A stretch of 64,000 bases of DNA from an uncultured Oscillospiraceae bacterium (GCA_944385535.1 CALWXR010000001.1:62001-126000), one strand, 5' to 3'. Shown: positions 38,539 through 47,297, counted from the first letter of the stretch. Numbers and translations are program-made. Notes: a model not told the origin generated them from the letters alone.

Positions 38539-39023
38539 AGGTCACGCTCCTGTGCCTTTTCACGCACCTTCCTGGGCAGGGAGGCCACAAGGACTTTCAT
38601 CTTGGCAAGCAGTTCCAGCATACTGGGACGCTCTGCCTTTTTCGCCATCGCAGCACTGTACTCCTTGAACGCAGCTGTCAGCGCATCCCCATCCCGTGCC
38701 TTGAAGAACACCAGATAACGCGACGGTTCCTGAGAGCGGTCTTTGGTGATGGCATAGTCCACACCATACTTGTTGAGAATCCGTTTGAAGCCAGCAATCT
38801 CGGTCTTCTCAATCTCAATATTGGTGGCTCCCTGATTCTGCCCCAGAAGCTGATCGATGGTTTGCTCACCTACGATGTGGGTGTCATGAACCGATGCTTT
38901 CCTGGCTTTCACATTTCGGCGGTGGTTCAGATAGGCGCGGAACGCATTGACAAGGGAACGGCCAGTCAGCTTGGTGGTGCTGATTGCCAGGTTGACTGTT
39001 CTGTTTTCAACTTCCTCCTGCAT
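38535..39023 (-). CDS. PcfB-like protein (DUF3801)
   Basis: 162 residues, cytoplasmic and basic. 'MQEEVENRTVNLAISTTKLTGRSL' is the typical N-terminus of the PcfB/DUF3801 family. The middle has 'FKRILNKYGVDYAITKD' and 'YLVFFKARDGDALTAAFKEY', and the C-terminus is lysine/arginine-rich. In the enterococcal plasmid pCF10, PcfB is an accessory relaxosome factor that links relaxase and coupling protein. The gene directly precedes and overlaps VirD4, as expected. Confidence 0.87.
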   Translation of the reverse strand: MQEEVENRTVNLAISTTKLTGRSLVNAFRAYLNHRRNVKARKASVHDTHIVGEQTIDQLLGQNQGATNIEIEKTEIAGFKRILNKYGVDYAITKDRSQEPSRYLVFFKARDGDALTAAFKEYSAAMAKKAERPSMLELLAKMKVLVASLPRKVREKAQERDL

Positions 39024-39050
39024 TGGTCACACCTCCTCTCAACAGGTACA

Positions 39051-39506
39051 TCATCGGGCATCATGGCTGGGGGCTTTCTTAGCAGCTTCCTGTTTTCGTG
39101 CCTTCTCTGCCTGCCGGACTTCCTTATCCGGAATGGGAATTGCCATCAGATGACCACCCAACCGGATGAATGATTCCGGCTGATGAAAGAGCTTCTCGTA
39201 ATGGGCGAGCTGATCTTTGGTCAGGGAAGAAAAGTCCTCCTCGCCCAGACCGACAATCAGCATATTCCCGGCAGTGATATCGTAAATCTCACCATCCTCC
39301 GTTCGCAATGCCCGATTCAGCGGCAGCTGGTCGAGTTTGCCCTCTTCGTTGATGATGATTGCGGCTTTGTCCTCCCACGGATAAACGGCCTCAATCCAGC
39401 CGCCGACAGCCTTTTGCAGGGGTTCCAAACCCGGCTCAATCTCGATGGTTTTGGGGTAGCACTCAGGCTCAATCAAAAGGACGGTGAGTTTCTCCTGCTG
39501 TTCCAT
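39051..39506 (-). CDS. DUF3846-domain protein
   Basis: 151 residues from the ATG at 39506 (site GAGGAGGTG). The first 110 residues match DUF3846 ('VLLIEPECYPKTIEI', 'AVGGWIEAVYPW' and 'LPLNRALRTEDGEIYDITAGNMLIVG'). A short basic tail follows. DUF3846 proteins are common in conjugative elements and phages of Firmicutes and are of unknown function. It lies 27 bases ahead of the PcfB-like gene. Confidence 0.8.
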   Translation of the reverse strand: MEQQEKLTVLLIEPECYPKTIEIEPGLEPLQKAVGGWIEAVYPWEDKAAIIINEEGKLDQLPLNRALRTEDGEIYDITAGNMLIVGLGEEDFSSLTKDQLAHYEKLFHQPESFIRLGGHLMAIPIPDKEVRQAEKARKQEAAKKAPSHDAR

Positions 39507-39516
39507 GCGCACCTCC

Positions 39517-39888
39517 TCAGTCCAGCTGAATGGCAGGGATGTTGTACTTGCCGGCATGAAGGGTGGTACTTTTGAACACCATCAGGGACTGGAGCAGGTG
39601 GATATCATCCACGGTGATGGGAATGTCGTTGCCGGACGTGTCCGTGCGGAAAATGATGCCGGGACCGATCAGGAAGTTCTTTTCATTGGTTTCCACGATG
39701 GCACGGGGATCAGTACCCAGCTTCAGACCCATACCGGGGAAGTCGATCACCAGATCGGCAATACCGAAGCAGGGGACGGCGGTAAAGCATTCCTCCAAAT
39801 CCATGACGGTGATGGGAAGCTCCGGGGCCAGCATAGCGTAGTACATAACAGGTTCGGTGGTTTTCTTCGTAGTCTTTTTCTTTGCCAT
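39517..39888 (-). CDS. Conserved conjugative-element protein of unknown function
   Basis: 123 residues. A lysine/threonine-rich start (MAKKKTTKKTTEP) precedes a compact domain with hydrophobic strands (MYYAMLAPELPITVMDL, GIADLVIDFPGMGLKLG and NFLIGPGIIFRTD). No catalytic signature or membrane segment is seen. It lies ten bases after ParB and ten before DUF3846 in the same operon, with an AGGAGA site before the ATG. No family was recognised. Confidence 0.7.
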   Translation of the reverse strand: MAKKKTTKKTTEPVMYYAMLAPELPITVMDLEECFTAVPCFGIADLVIDFPGMGLKLGTDPRAIVETNEKNFLIGPGIIFRTDTSGNDIPITVDDIHLLQSLMVFKSTTLHAGKYNIPAIQLD

Positions 39889-39897
39889 ATAGTTCTC

Positions 39898-40767
39898 CTA
39901 TCGTTCTTGGTCGCGCTGGCGCTTTTTCTGCCACTGCGTCAGCAGTTTGATGATGACATCGTGCATTTGCTTGGGGGTGTAGGACTTGGGGAAAAACTTT
40001 CTGAGGTCATTCCCATCGATGGTGACTTTGTCCAGCTCACTCTTTTTCTCCTCGGACATCATGGCATACATGGCCATGCGGTCACAGCCGCCGTCCTGAC
40101 TGAGCTTCTTCAGACGCTGTGCCTGAGAAAGAGAGGGCGTAGACTGCCCATACTCCATAGCGTCCAACAGGTTTGTCTGCTCCTCGGCAGTAAGGAAAGA
40201 CAATTCCACAGCCGGGTTGAACGCTATCTTCTTGTTATCCACCATCTCCATGAGTTCCGGGATCAGGTTCGTGAGGTTCACATACCGCTGAACCTGCCGC
40301 GCACTTTCGCCGGTTTGCTCGGCAATAATCTCACGGGTTTCCTTGCCCAGAAAAATCCGGTCAAGTTGGCCGGATTTTTCTTTTGACGGTCGTCCAGCCC
40401 TGCGAGCCATGGCGTCCATCTTCATTTTGTAAGCGCGGGCACGCTCGCTGGGCAGCATGGTTTCCCGCTGAAGATTACTGTCCACCATCGTAATAATGGC
40501 GGTATCATCGTCCATCTGGCGAACCAGCACAGGCATGGTTTCCAGTCCCAGAAGCTGGGAAGCATGAAGACGCCTATGCCCGGCAATGATTTCATAACCG
40601 CCTTCCGGTCGGGGACGGGCGATTGCAGGGGCCAGAACTCCGAATTGCGAGATGCTCTCTACCGTGCGCTGCATGGCTTCATCATCCAGCACACGGAAAG
40701 GATGATCTTTGAATGGGAATAACTCAGATATCGGTATTTCCTGTACTTGCTCACTCTGTTTTGCCAT
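39898..40767 (-). CDS. parB: ParB/Spo0J-family partition protein
   Basis: 289 residues from the ATG at 40767 (site AAAAGGAGGTG). The ParB nuclease-like N-domain has 'EIIAGHRRLHASQLLG' (the arginine-rich CTP-binding box), followed by the loop NLQRETMLPSERARAYKMKMDA and a helix-turn-helix ('SARQVQRYVNLTNLIPELMEMV'). The C-terminal part is helical and lysine-rich. It probably binds centromere-like sites or regulates the element. No ParA is adjacent; a DnaC-like ATPase is. The start lies inside the end of that gene (17-base overlap). Confidence 0.9.
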   Translation of the reverse strand: MAKQSEQVQEIPISELFPFKDHPFRVLDDEAMQRTVESISQFGVLAPAIARPRPEGGYEIIAGHRRLHASQLLGLETMPVLVRQMDDDTAIITMVDSNLQRETMLPSERARAYKMKMDAMARRAGRPSKEKSGQLDRIFLGKETREIIAEQTGESARQVQRYVNLTNLIPELMEMVDNKKIAFNPAVELSFLTAEEQTNLLDAMEYGQSTPSLSQAQRLKKLSQDGGCDRMAMYAMMSEEKKSELDKVTIDGNDLRKFFPKSYTPKQMHDVIIKLLTQWQKKRQRDQER

Positions 40768-41425
40768 TGGGCTGCACCTCCTTTTGTGGGAACAGAATCT
40801 GCTTTGCAAGAACCCGCTTTCCATTGCTGATGGATTTGCGCCGGTCTGCACCCTGAAGCAGAATGGGGGTACACATTTCCAGAACACGGCTGTAAATCCG
40901 GGCGTGGGCAACATCCTGAACGCTTCGCATCTGTCTTGGAGTCAGGTTCGTGGTGATGATAAGCGGCAGATTGGCTTTGTATCGTTCGTCAATCACCGCA
41001 TACACCTGTTCCAGGGCGAACTCCGAATTTCGTTCTACGCCGAGGTCATCAATAATCAGCAGATCCACCTTGCCAAAGGTGGCAATGAATTGACTTCGCT
41101 CTTTGATTTGAAGATCGCTTAGCTTATTCAGAATCCTTGTGAAATTGGTCATCATGACAGATACACCCTGATCGAGAAGCCCATTGGCGATGCAGGCGGC
41201 AAGGAACGACTTTCCCGTGCCCACATCACCCCAAAACAAAAGGCCAAGGTTTTCTGCTTTGACCTGCTGCCAGTTATTCACATAGCGCTTTCCCATCTGG
41301 ACATAGGGGGTATCCTCTGCCACCCGGAAGTTCCAGTCCAGCAGATGTGTGTCCTGAATGCCTTTTTGCCGGAGGTCTGCAATCTCCATCAGGCGTTGCA
41401 GGCTGCGGTATTCTTGCTCCAACAT
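40751..41425 (-). CDS. DnaC-like helicase-loader ATPase
   Basis: 224 residues from the ATG at 41425, nine bases after AAGGAG; a TTG two codons earlier is too close to that site. AAA+ domain with Walker A WGDVGTGKS (about 75) and Walker B LLIIDDLGVERN, arginine finger region near 'RIYSRVLEMC'. Together with the upstream initiator protein it forms a replication cassette that would load the host helicase onto the element. This gene order (initiator, DnaC, ParB) is common in Tn1549-like elements and plasmids. Confidence 0.88.
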   Translation of the reverse strand: MLEQEYRSLQRLMEIADLRQKGIQDTHLLDWNFRVAEDTPYVQMGKRYVNNWQQVKAENLGLLFWGDVGTGKSFLAACIANGLLDQGVSVMMTNFTRILNKLSDLQIKERSQFIATFGKVDLLIIDDLGVERNSEFALEQVYAVIDERYKANLPLIITTNLTPRQMRSVQDVAHARIYSRVLEMCTPILLQGADRRKSISNGKRVLAKQILFPQKEVQPNGKTE

Positions 41426-41438
41426 GTTCAATCACTCC

Positions 41439-42236
41439 TTACAAACTGTCATTGCCATCATAGGTATACATGCCATGATGGTAGTCGATATTCCTCTGTG
41501 CGTCCTTCCGCGCCCAGCTGCGAATAGTCGCCAGATGGTTCTTGTAGGTCTTGCCGCAGGAGGCCATGTACTCGGAAAGACGGTCAATGCGAGCAGCATA
41601 ATCACCTGGAAACTGTTCTCTCAGGGATTGAAACTCCGCATCTGACAGAAGTACATTACGATACAGGCCATAACGATGGCGGGGCAAGCCATTCTCTCTT
41701 TCTATTTGTTCATCTGTTATTTTTCTATCTGTTCTTTCTTGTTCTATATTTCTTTGTGAAGGCTTTTCCTCCGCAGGTTTTTCCTGCACAGGCGTATCCT
41801 GCATAGGTTTTTCCCGAGCAGGAATATCCTGCGCTGGTCTTGCCTGATCTGGATAATCCAGAACTGGTTTCTCCAAAACAGGCTTTTCCAGTTCCGGCAA
41901 ATCCTGTTCAGGAGTTGCCGGAACTGACCTGACATGACGCGGGACTTCATAGATGACATACTCGCTGTCGCCCAACCAACCTCGCTCATTTCTGTATCGA
42001 TGCCGCTCCAGATATCCGGCAGCTTCCAGCTCCTTCAGCCCGGACAGGATACCATCTTTGCCCTCTTTGGAGATGGCAGCAAGACCGCTCACAGAGTAGC
42101 TCCAGTCCTTTGGAAGACTCAGAAACATGGACAGGATTCCTTTGGCCTTGAAGGAAATCGTGCTGTCTCTGAGGTGGTAATTGCTCATGGTGGTATAATT
42201 GGCGTTTTTTTCTACACGGAAAACAGGGATAGGCAA
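41439..42236 (-). CDS. Replication initiator protein (RepA N-terminal/DnaD-like)
   Basis: 265 residues from the TTG at 42236. 'FRVEKNANYTTMSNYHLRD' and 'SFKAKGILSMFLSLPKDWSYSV' are typical of winged-helix initiator/replisome organiser proteins of mobile elements. Residues about 120-165 form a proline-rich repeat tract of EKPV/EKPM-like units. The C-terminal half (LSDAEFQSLREQFPG) resembles a DnaD-like end. The start was chosen because related proteins begin with the same Pro-Ile-Pro-Val-Phe-Arg; a TTG eight codons earlier is possible. It probably opens the replication origin and recruits the DnaC-like loader. Confidence 0.8.
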   Translation of the reverse strand: MPIPVFRVEKNANYTTMSNYHLRDSTISFKAKGILSMFLSLPKDWSYSVSGLAAISKEGKDGILSGLKELEAAGYLERHRYRNERGWLGDSEYVIYEVPRHVRSVPATPEQDLPELEKPVLEKPVLDYPDQARPAQDIPAREKPMQDTPVQEKPAEEKPSQRNIEQERTDRKITDEQIERENGLPRHRYGLYRNVLLSDAEFQSLREQFPGDYAARIDRLSEYMASCGKTYKNHLATIRSWARKDAQRNIDYHHGMYTYDGNDSL

Positions 42237-42268
42237 CACCTTCTTCCTACGCAGCGGCAATCTGGCAT

Positions 42269-43024
42269 CTAGGCAGACTCGCGGATGCGGCTGGCAAGGC
42301 GCATGAACAGGAGCTTACCATTGGGGGTAATCAGGGTGTGGTGGGCAATCTGCCCGTACCCATAGTAGAAGTCCTTCACGATGAACAGCCCCTCGTTGGA
42401 CTTTTTGGCATAGGGCATCAGGTAGCCCTTGGCAGTCCGGTACAGATACTTGTTCTTCAGCAACCATGCGACAAACTGCCGTTCGGGCACCTGAATCTCC
42501 TTGGCGGTGGTCCGAATGTTGGTGCAGTCCTCGGCGGTAATGAAGGAGTCGAAATACTCCACCTTGGGCTTTGCGGCTTTTACTTCACTTTCCAGCCGCA
42601 TCCGCTGACCCCGCTCCTTCAGCATGTCAGAAGTAACCTTGTAAATGATGTCAGGCTCGTTCATAATTTCGGTCAGGAGATTGTCGGTCATGTAGCCGCC
42701 GGTCTTGCGAATACAGGGCAGTACTTCTTCAAAGACCCAGTGTTCAAACTTCTCTGCGGAGGGCAGCTTGCTATGGATGATCAGCCGGTACAGATCGCCC
42801 TCTGCGATATAGGACAGGCTCTGAACACCACCCGGAGTAAGGGTGTCGCGTTTCGCGACACCCTTGCAGTGCCGCTGCAACGCAGCTCGGGGGTTGGAGT
42901 AGCCAAGTGCAACTGCTGCATCATTGGCACAGAAGAGGTACTTATCTCCTTCCCGCAGAATGCGCATCCTACCAAATTCGGGGTTGTCAAACACTTCGAG
43001 GTTAAGGGTTTCGTTTTTGCTCAT
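42269..43024 (-). CDS. BRO-N/KilA-C phage-type antirepressor
   Basis: 251 residues. The N-terminal BRO-N domain has 'FCANDAAVALGYSNPRAAL', the conserved HCKGV.KRDT motif and 'EGDLYRLIIHSKLPSAEKFEHWVFEEVLPCIRKTGGY'. A KilA-C (ANT) domain covers about 135-245. Such antirepressors release phage or element repressors and so may switch on replication and transfer. The HCKGVAKRDT codons form copy 2 of the 23-base palindrome. The gene is first in the replication block, downstream of a leader with hairpins and tandem repeats. Confidence 0.88.
   Translation of the reverse strand: MSKNETLNLEVFDNPEFGRMRILREGDKYLFCANDAAVALGYSNPRAALQRHCKGVAKRDTLTPGGVQSLSYIAEGDLYRLIIHSKLPSAEKFEHWVFEEVLPCIRKTGGYMTDNLLTEIMNEPDIIYKVTSDMLKERGQRMRLESEVKAAKPKVEYFDSFITAEDCTNIRTTAKEIQVPERQFVAWLLKNKYLYRTAKGYLMPYAKKSNEGLFIVKDFYYGYGQIAHHTLITPNGKLLFMRLASRIRESA
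42839..42865. repeat. Palindromic repeat, copy 2 (inside the antirepressor gene)
   Basis: Same core as the other copies, with 12-base perfect arms (42839-42850 and 42854-42865). Here the encoded GVAKRDT is part of the motif native to BRO-N domains. Confidence 0.9.
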
Positions 43025-43102
43025 CTTGCATCCTTTCTTTTCGAGGCTGTTTCGGTGGCTCGATCACCTTGAGATGATTTGTTTTTCCGTAGAAAAACAA
43101 AA

Positions 43103-43150
43103 AGAGCGGTTACCAACCACCGAAAAAACTTCGGAGTTCATAACCGCTCT
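43103..43150 (-). terminator. Hairpin with T run in the antirepressor leader
   Basis: Ten-base perfect stem 43103-43112 (AGAGCGGTTA) with 43141-43150; a smaller nested stem CCGAA/TTCGG lies in the loop. On the minus strand T-rich sequence follows directly. It may act as terminator for upstream transcripts or as an attenuator 80 bases before the antirepressor. Confidence 0.7.
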
Positions 43151-43186
43151 ATGTATGTGTATTCAGTTCGCCACCATACCCAGTGT

Positions 43187-43236
43187 AAGATTGCAAGATT
43201 GCACTTATTTTGACACCCCAGGTACATTGCAATCTT
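43187..43236. promoter_or_regulatory. Tandem and inverted AAGATTGC repeats, probable operator
   Basis: AAGATTGC occurs in tandem at 43187-43194 and 43195-43202, and inverted (GCAATCTT) at 43229-43236. They lie upstream of the antirepressor and replication block. A regulator site or iteron-like function is plausible. The remaining bases of 43025-43344 show only this and two hairpins. Confidence 0.5.
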
Positions 43237-43297
43237 GAGGTGATAGAAGCTAATGGCAGCCTCCTTTGGGAAAAGGAAATCATATTCTATCGAAATA

Positions 43298-43321
43298 GCC
43301 GGGATCGTGATGATCCCGGCT
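43298..43321 (-). terminator. Hairpin after the 107-residue gene
   Basis: Perfect ten-base stem 43298-43307 with 43312-43321 (AGCCGGGATC and complement), 24 bases after the stop of the minus-strand gene; the T run is weak. Confidence 0.6.
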
Positions 43322-43344
43322 ATGCCATACCATTATGAAATTCG

Positions 43345-43668
43345 TTAATTGGTGAATGTTGCCTCAAGAAAAGTCAAAGACTTAAGTGCTCGTTCTGAAC
43401 AGAGGGACAGGCTGCACTCGTCCTGACAAATGTGTTGGATGACATCCACATTCTCAAAGCCGTCCAGTACGCTCTGTCCGTCTTCAATGGAAACAAGGTG
43501 CTCCAGGTTGAGCTGGTATGCACTGACTACGCCAATGCCTACCTTTTTGTGAGCCTGCTGCTTCGCATCTTCCAATGTGGTGGATACACGCAGCGAGTTT
43601 TTCCGGAAATCAAAATCCGGAGTTTTAATGACATGATCACTGCCAAGATAAACTACCATGCTTTCCAT
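43345..43668 (-). CDS. Hypothetical protein, possibly DUF3990-like
   Basis: 107 residues with GGAGGAAC eight bases before the ATG. 'MVVYLGSDHVIKTPDFDF', 'LRVSTTLEDAKQQAHKK' and 'VVSAYQLNLEHL' recall the N-terminal half of DUF3990 proteins (YHGS..., LTT...EQA...). That family is sometimes compared with ADP-ribosyltransferase-like folds, and the resemblance is weak. No membrane segment. It lies between the replication block and the divergent STAND nuclease gene. Confidence 0.55.
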   Translation of the reverse strand: MESMVVYLGSDHVIKTPDFDFRKNSLRVSTTLEDAKQQAHKKVGIGVVSAYQLNLEHLVSIEDGQSVLDGFENVDVIQHICQDECSLSLCSERALKSLTFLEATFTN

Positions 43669-43802
43669 CTGAGGTTCCTCCTGAACACAAACTTAGAAAA
43701 TTGTATCAGTTTCGGCGGAGGATATCAATGGGCAGGTTCTATAAAAAGTGCTGAATAATTCCACTTGACAGAAAAGAGGTACTTTCCGAACATCACAACT
43801 AA

Positions 43803-43811
43803 TGATATAAT
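43803..43811 (+). promoter_or_regulatory. Extended -10 promoter of the STAND nuclease gene
   Basis: TGATATAAT: a perfect TATAAT (43806-43811) preceded by TG with one base between. No good -35 is present, which is acceptable for an extended -10. The start codon is 53 bases further on, behind a GGAGGAA site. Confidence 0.6.
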
Positions 43812-43863
43812 TAAAATAAGACTTTGATTATTGAAGATCTGCAATATCATGGAGGAATAGATT

Positions 43864-46800
43864 ATGGGAAAGCCTGCAAGAAATTCACTAAAAGGTTACA
43901 CTTATCAAAACTATATCATGACTCTGTTCCTTGCAAAAATGGATACAGAGCGAAATATCACTAAAATCGAATCCGAGGCATTAGGCACTGAACAATTTGA
44001 CGATATATATATTGAGACAATTGATGGAGCCATCTATCGAGTTCAGGCTAAAAACTATCCTGGGGCCGCATTAAAGGATATAACTATCACGGAGCATATT
44101 GTTACAATAAGAGGTAACAGTAATGAATATAATCCTACGGATAACAATGTGCTAATTGTTAATACCAATCAGATAATTACAGATACTAATTTTATGGGTA
44201 TGCCTGCGATTATCAAAAACAATATCATAATCATTCCTTTAACAGAGGACGAGGTAGCAAACATCCTTGACAAAATGTACCAACGTGAAGATCGCGAACT
44301 ACAGATTATTCAAAAAGCCTACGAATTCACATGTTCCGAAAAATTTGAAATAACGGTTGATGATCTCCCTCAGGTTATAGCTTTTTCAACCAATTTGCTG
44401 AAACAGACAATCTTATTACGGACAGTTCCGGATTCTGTCGAAAAAGGAATCAATTATATTGTGGGCAAGCCCGGTGTAGGTAAAAGCCATTATGTTGAAG
44501 AATTGAAAGCGAAATATACGGATGCCATAATATATAGATTTTGGATCGACCCTCAAGATTCGCAGCTCCGGCGGCGACTTCAGTTTGATCTTTTTGTAAA
44601 TGAGATTGGACTATTAGCATTTAAGTCACCACGGTCTTTTTCACAAGATGAATTGATCTCAAAGATCGCTACCGATGATCGTATTTTAATCATCGATGGG
44701 CTGGATCACGTTGAAAACTATAATCCAAAAGATCTTCACAGATTTATCGATTTCATCAACAGGTTAGGTAAAGCAAAGACTCGTGTAGTCGTTTTGTCAA
44801 GACCTATGAAGGCAGAACTTGCATGGGAAAAATCAGAGCTAATTAATTGGAATTTTGCAGAAACAAGAATGTATCTTGCAGCTTCATACGATATATCAGA
44901 ATACGGGATTCAAAAGAAATTATTTGAAATAACAAATGGGTACCCAATTGTAACATACTTCTTGGCAGAGCATTTCAATAAATACGGCGAACTCAATTTT
45001 GATACACCTATAGAAGACTTGAATTTATACTATGACAATTTGCTTAATGACGTCAATACAAAATCAGCATTGTGTATATTCGCAACCAATAATAGCTTTT
45101 TTACCTATAAGGAACTCGAATCATTTGTATCAGATCCTGAAATGTTCGACATATTATCGCAATTTATATCTGGATATCCCTATTTGTTTGAGCTTGTTCA
45201 AAATAGGATATCGCTCGTTCATGATAGTTTTAATACTTACCTGCGCAAAATACTGCCTTCTTTTTCAAAACGACTTGAGCTTGTCAACAGCATCGTTCAG
45301 GGGAGTTTGAAATCCAAAAATATAGAATACATGGCTAGACTTTCATCGTTTGATTTTGATGAGTCATTTTTGGACGAACTCCTAATTCTGTATAGCGATT
45401 TCTCTGTATATAAAGAACTTCTTTCACATACGCTGGACTTCAACTCAATCACTAGTTTTTATTCTCAATTGCAGCATATTTTAGAAACAAAGGAAGGAGT
45501 CCTCGATAGTTATCAATATTACTCCTTTGCTCTGATATTCCAAACGGCCACGAGAAATGATCTAGTCGGTTATGATGGATTGATGTATCAAGAACTTCTA
45601 TACATGTATAAACATGGAGGGATTGAAAATCAGATTTTTAGTTCTGGAATCATGTGGAACCTTTATTTGACGTGTATTCATCGGGGGGATCTGACCAGAA
45701 AATTTATGGCTGATACGATATATGGAGAGCATCAGCTTGATTCTTTATATGAATCTCTAGAAAAGGAAACTACGTTTTTCAATTGTTTAGGAAAGCCATT
45801 TGCATGTGAAAATATTGAAGCACAACTAAGCTCTAAAGAGCTCGACAGTTTAGAAAAGTCAGAAATTCTTCAAGAATACTTGGTTTCAATATGGATTCAT
45901 GGCAAGAAAACGGAAGCTTTCAATGATGATTTTCGGACTTTTGTCGAAACTGGAAACAGTGCCTCTCTTTCTAAAAGCCTAAAAAAATATGGCCTCGATA
46001 CCTACTGGATTGATAGTGCAGTTTGGGGTGCTAGAAAAAGATTGCATGAGTTAGGATTCTTTGGCAATGATAACTGGTATAGAACAGAAAGCCTAATGCA
46101 ACTTATCATGGATTCTGCTCCTAACGGATCATTTAATGTTGCTCCTGCTGCGCAATCATTTCTACGTCTAGCTAATCACGAAAATAGAACTGTTGATGTT
46201 ACCTCGATAAATTATGTTTGGACAATGTATGCGCAGAGAAAGGACTATAGCGTACACACTATTGACAAGGCGTTGATTCTTTTCGAAAAGCAGGGCCTTA
46301 TTGACGAGAATAGTTCCATAGAGATTATTAACAAGCTAATAAATCAATCTGAAAAAGGAATTCGGCTTCTATTAACTTCTTATATCAACGCCAAAGGAAA
46401 CGAGTGTGTCAAAAGATTAATCGCAGCGGGAAGATTCCAAGATTCAAACTTCAACGTGGATATATTTGATTTAGACGCTGTTAATATTAACTGTTTTCCG
46501 CGGATCCTCATAAATATGAGGATATCAGATATGCTCAGGTATTGCAATCATTCTATGACTGTCGAAGCTGATTGCATTAACAATGTATTAGAATCTAATT
46601 ATTCTACATGCGTTCTAAATATTTTGAAAAAATATGGCATCTGTGTTTATGGGTCTACTCCTGAGCATATAAGGCAAAAGTTAGCAGATGCCGGAATAAA
46701 GTATCTGGGTATTTCAACACAGGAGCCAACCTCATATCATCCCTTTGATGGTGGCTACATTCATGAAGCAGACTTCGAGTATATAAGAGAAAAATGCTTG

Positions 46801-47100
46801 TCTGCGGAAGAATGTGCAAAATATGCGGATGGATGGTATTCTTGCTTACCTTTCGTTGAATTGTTTGAGTTATTTGACCCAGATGAACTCAGCCGAAATT
46901 ACCTTCATATTCTACATCAGGCAATGTTCGCAAGAGTTGTTGATAAGGAATATATAGGAAATTGGTATAATTTGATCGGGAATATTCCCCACTTTCTTAG
47001 TATTTGCAAAGCAGATGTAGATTGGAGAATACTGTTTGAAATCTTTAAGTGTTTTTTGGATGTTTCACTCATATATTATCCAGATTCTTTAAAAAGATGA
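43864..47100 (+). CDS. Nuclease-STAND NTPase, Avs-like candidate anti-phage protein
   Basis: 1078 residues, the only large plus-strand gene in the element apart from the MBL gene. The N-terminus (1-130) looks like a PD-(D/E)XK nuclease of the Cap4/DUF4297 kind: 'GYTYQNY', acidic residues E36/E38, D46/D47 in FDDIYI and the Q61-A-K63 motif. A STAND/AAA-type NTPase follows with Walker A GKPGVGKS (201-208), Walker B ILIIDGLD (D278, D281) and 'VVVLSRP' (308-314). Residues about 450-1078 are helical without a known domain, as expected of a target sensor. Base composition is clearly more AT-rich than neighbouring genes, which suggests separate acquisition. Avs proteins are STAND ATPases that sense phage proteins and cut DNA; placement with them is inferred. 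Confidence 0.8.
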   Translation: MGKPARNSLKGYTYQNYIMTLFLAKMDTERNITKIESEALGTEQFDDIYIETIDGAIYRVQAKNYPGAALKDITITEHIVTIRGNSNEYNPTDNNVLIVNTNQIITDTNFMGMPAIIKNNIIIIPLTEDEVANILDKMYQREDRELQIIQKAYEFTCSEKFEITVDDLPQVIAFSTNLLKQTILLRTVPDSVEKGINYIVGKPGVGKSHYVEELKAKYTDAIIYRFWIDPQDSQLRRRLQFDLFVNEIGLLAFKSPRSFSQDELISKIATDDRILIIDGLDHVENYNPKDLHRFIDFINRLGKAKTRVVVLSRPMKAELAWEKSELINWNFAETRMYLAASYDISEYGIQKKLFEITNGYPIVTYFLAEHFNKYGELNFDTPIEDLNLYYDNLLNDVNTKSALCIFATNNSFFTYKELESFVSDPEMFDILSQFISGYPYLFELVQNRISLVHDSFNTYLRKILPSFSKRLELVNSIVQGSLKSKNIEYMARLSSFDFDESFLDELLILYSDFSVYKELLSHTLDFNSITSFYSQLQHILETKEGVLDSYQYYSFALIFQTATRNDLVGYDGLMYQELLYMYKHGGIENQIFSSGIMWNLYLTCIHRGDLTRKFMADTIYGEHQLDSLYESLEKETTFFNCLGKPFACENIEAQLSSKELDSLEKSEILQEYLVSIWIHGKKTEAFNDDFRTFVETGNSASLSKSLKKYGLDTYWIDSAVWGARKRLHELGFFGNDNWYRTESLMQLIMDSAPNGSFNVAPAAQSFLRLANHENRTVDVTSINYVWTMYAQRKDYSVHTIDKALILFEKQGLIDENSSIEIINKLINQSEKGIRLLLTSYINAKGNECVKRLIAAGRFQDSNFNVDIFDLDAVNINCFPRILINMRISDMLRYCNHSMTVEADCINNVLESNYSTCVLNILKKYGICVYGSTPEHIRQKLADAGIKYLGISTQEPTSYHPFDGGYIHEADFEYIREKCLSAEECAKYADGWYSCLPFVELFELFDPDELSRNYLHILHQAMFARVVDKEYIGNWYNLIGNIPHFLSICKADVDWRILFEIFKCFLDVSLIYYPDSLKR

Positions 47101-47297
47101 TTTTCTGTAAGAGCGTCGTACAGGTTACAAAACAGAAAATCCAAGCTAATGTGGCTATTGGTAGTTTGGAATAATGCCTGATAAGATATATACTTCCCAC
47201 TACCACGACCATTCTGGCAAACGGAGCAGCATATGCTGACATGATTTGAAAGCCGAGACTAAGAGGCGCTCCTTGCATTACCGAGTTTGCGGTCAAG

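Noticed and set aside
42839..42865. Palindrome copy 2 as a foreign insertion into the antirepressor gene
   Set aside because: The encoded residues fit the conserved BRO-N motif at its normal place, so the gene is not interrupted. Only the palindromic codon choice is unusual.
47069..47296. A hydrophobic 75-codon minus-strand frame overlapping the end of the STAND gene
   Set aside because: It starts at a TTG without a ribosome site, overlaps a convincing gene and matches nothing recognised; chance hydrophobicity in AT-rich DNA is likely.
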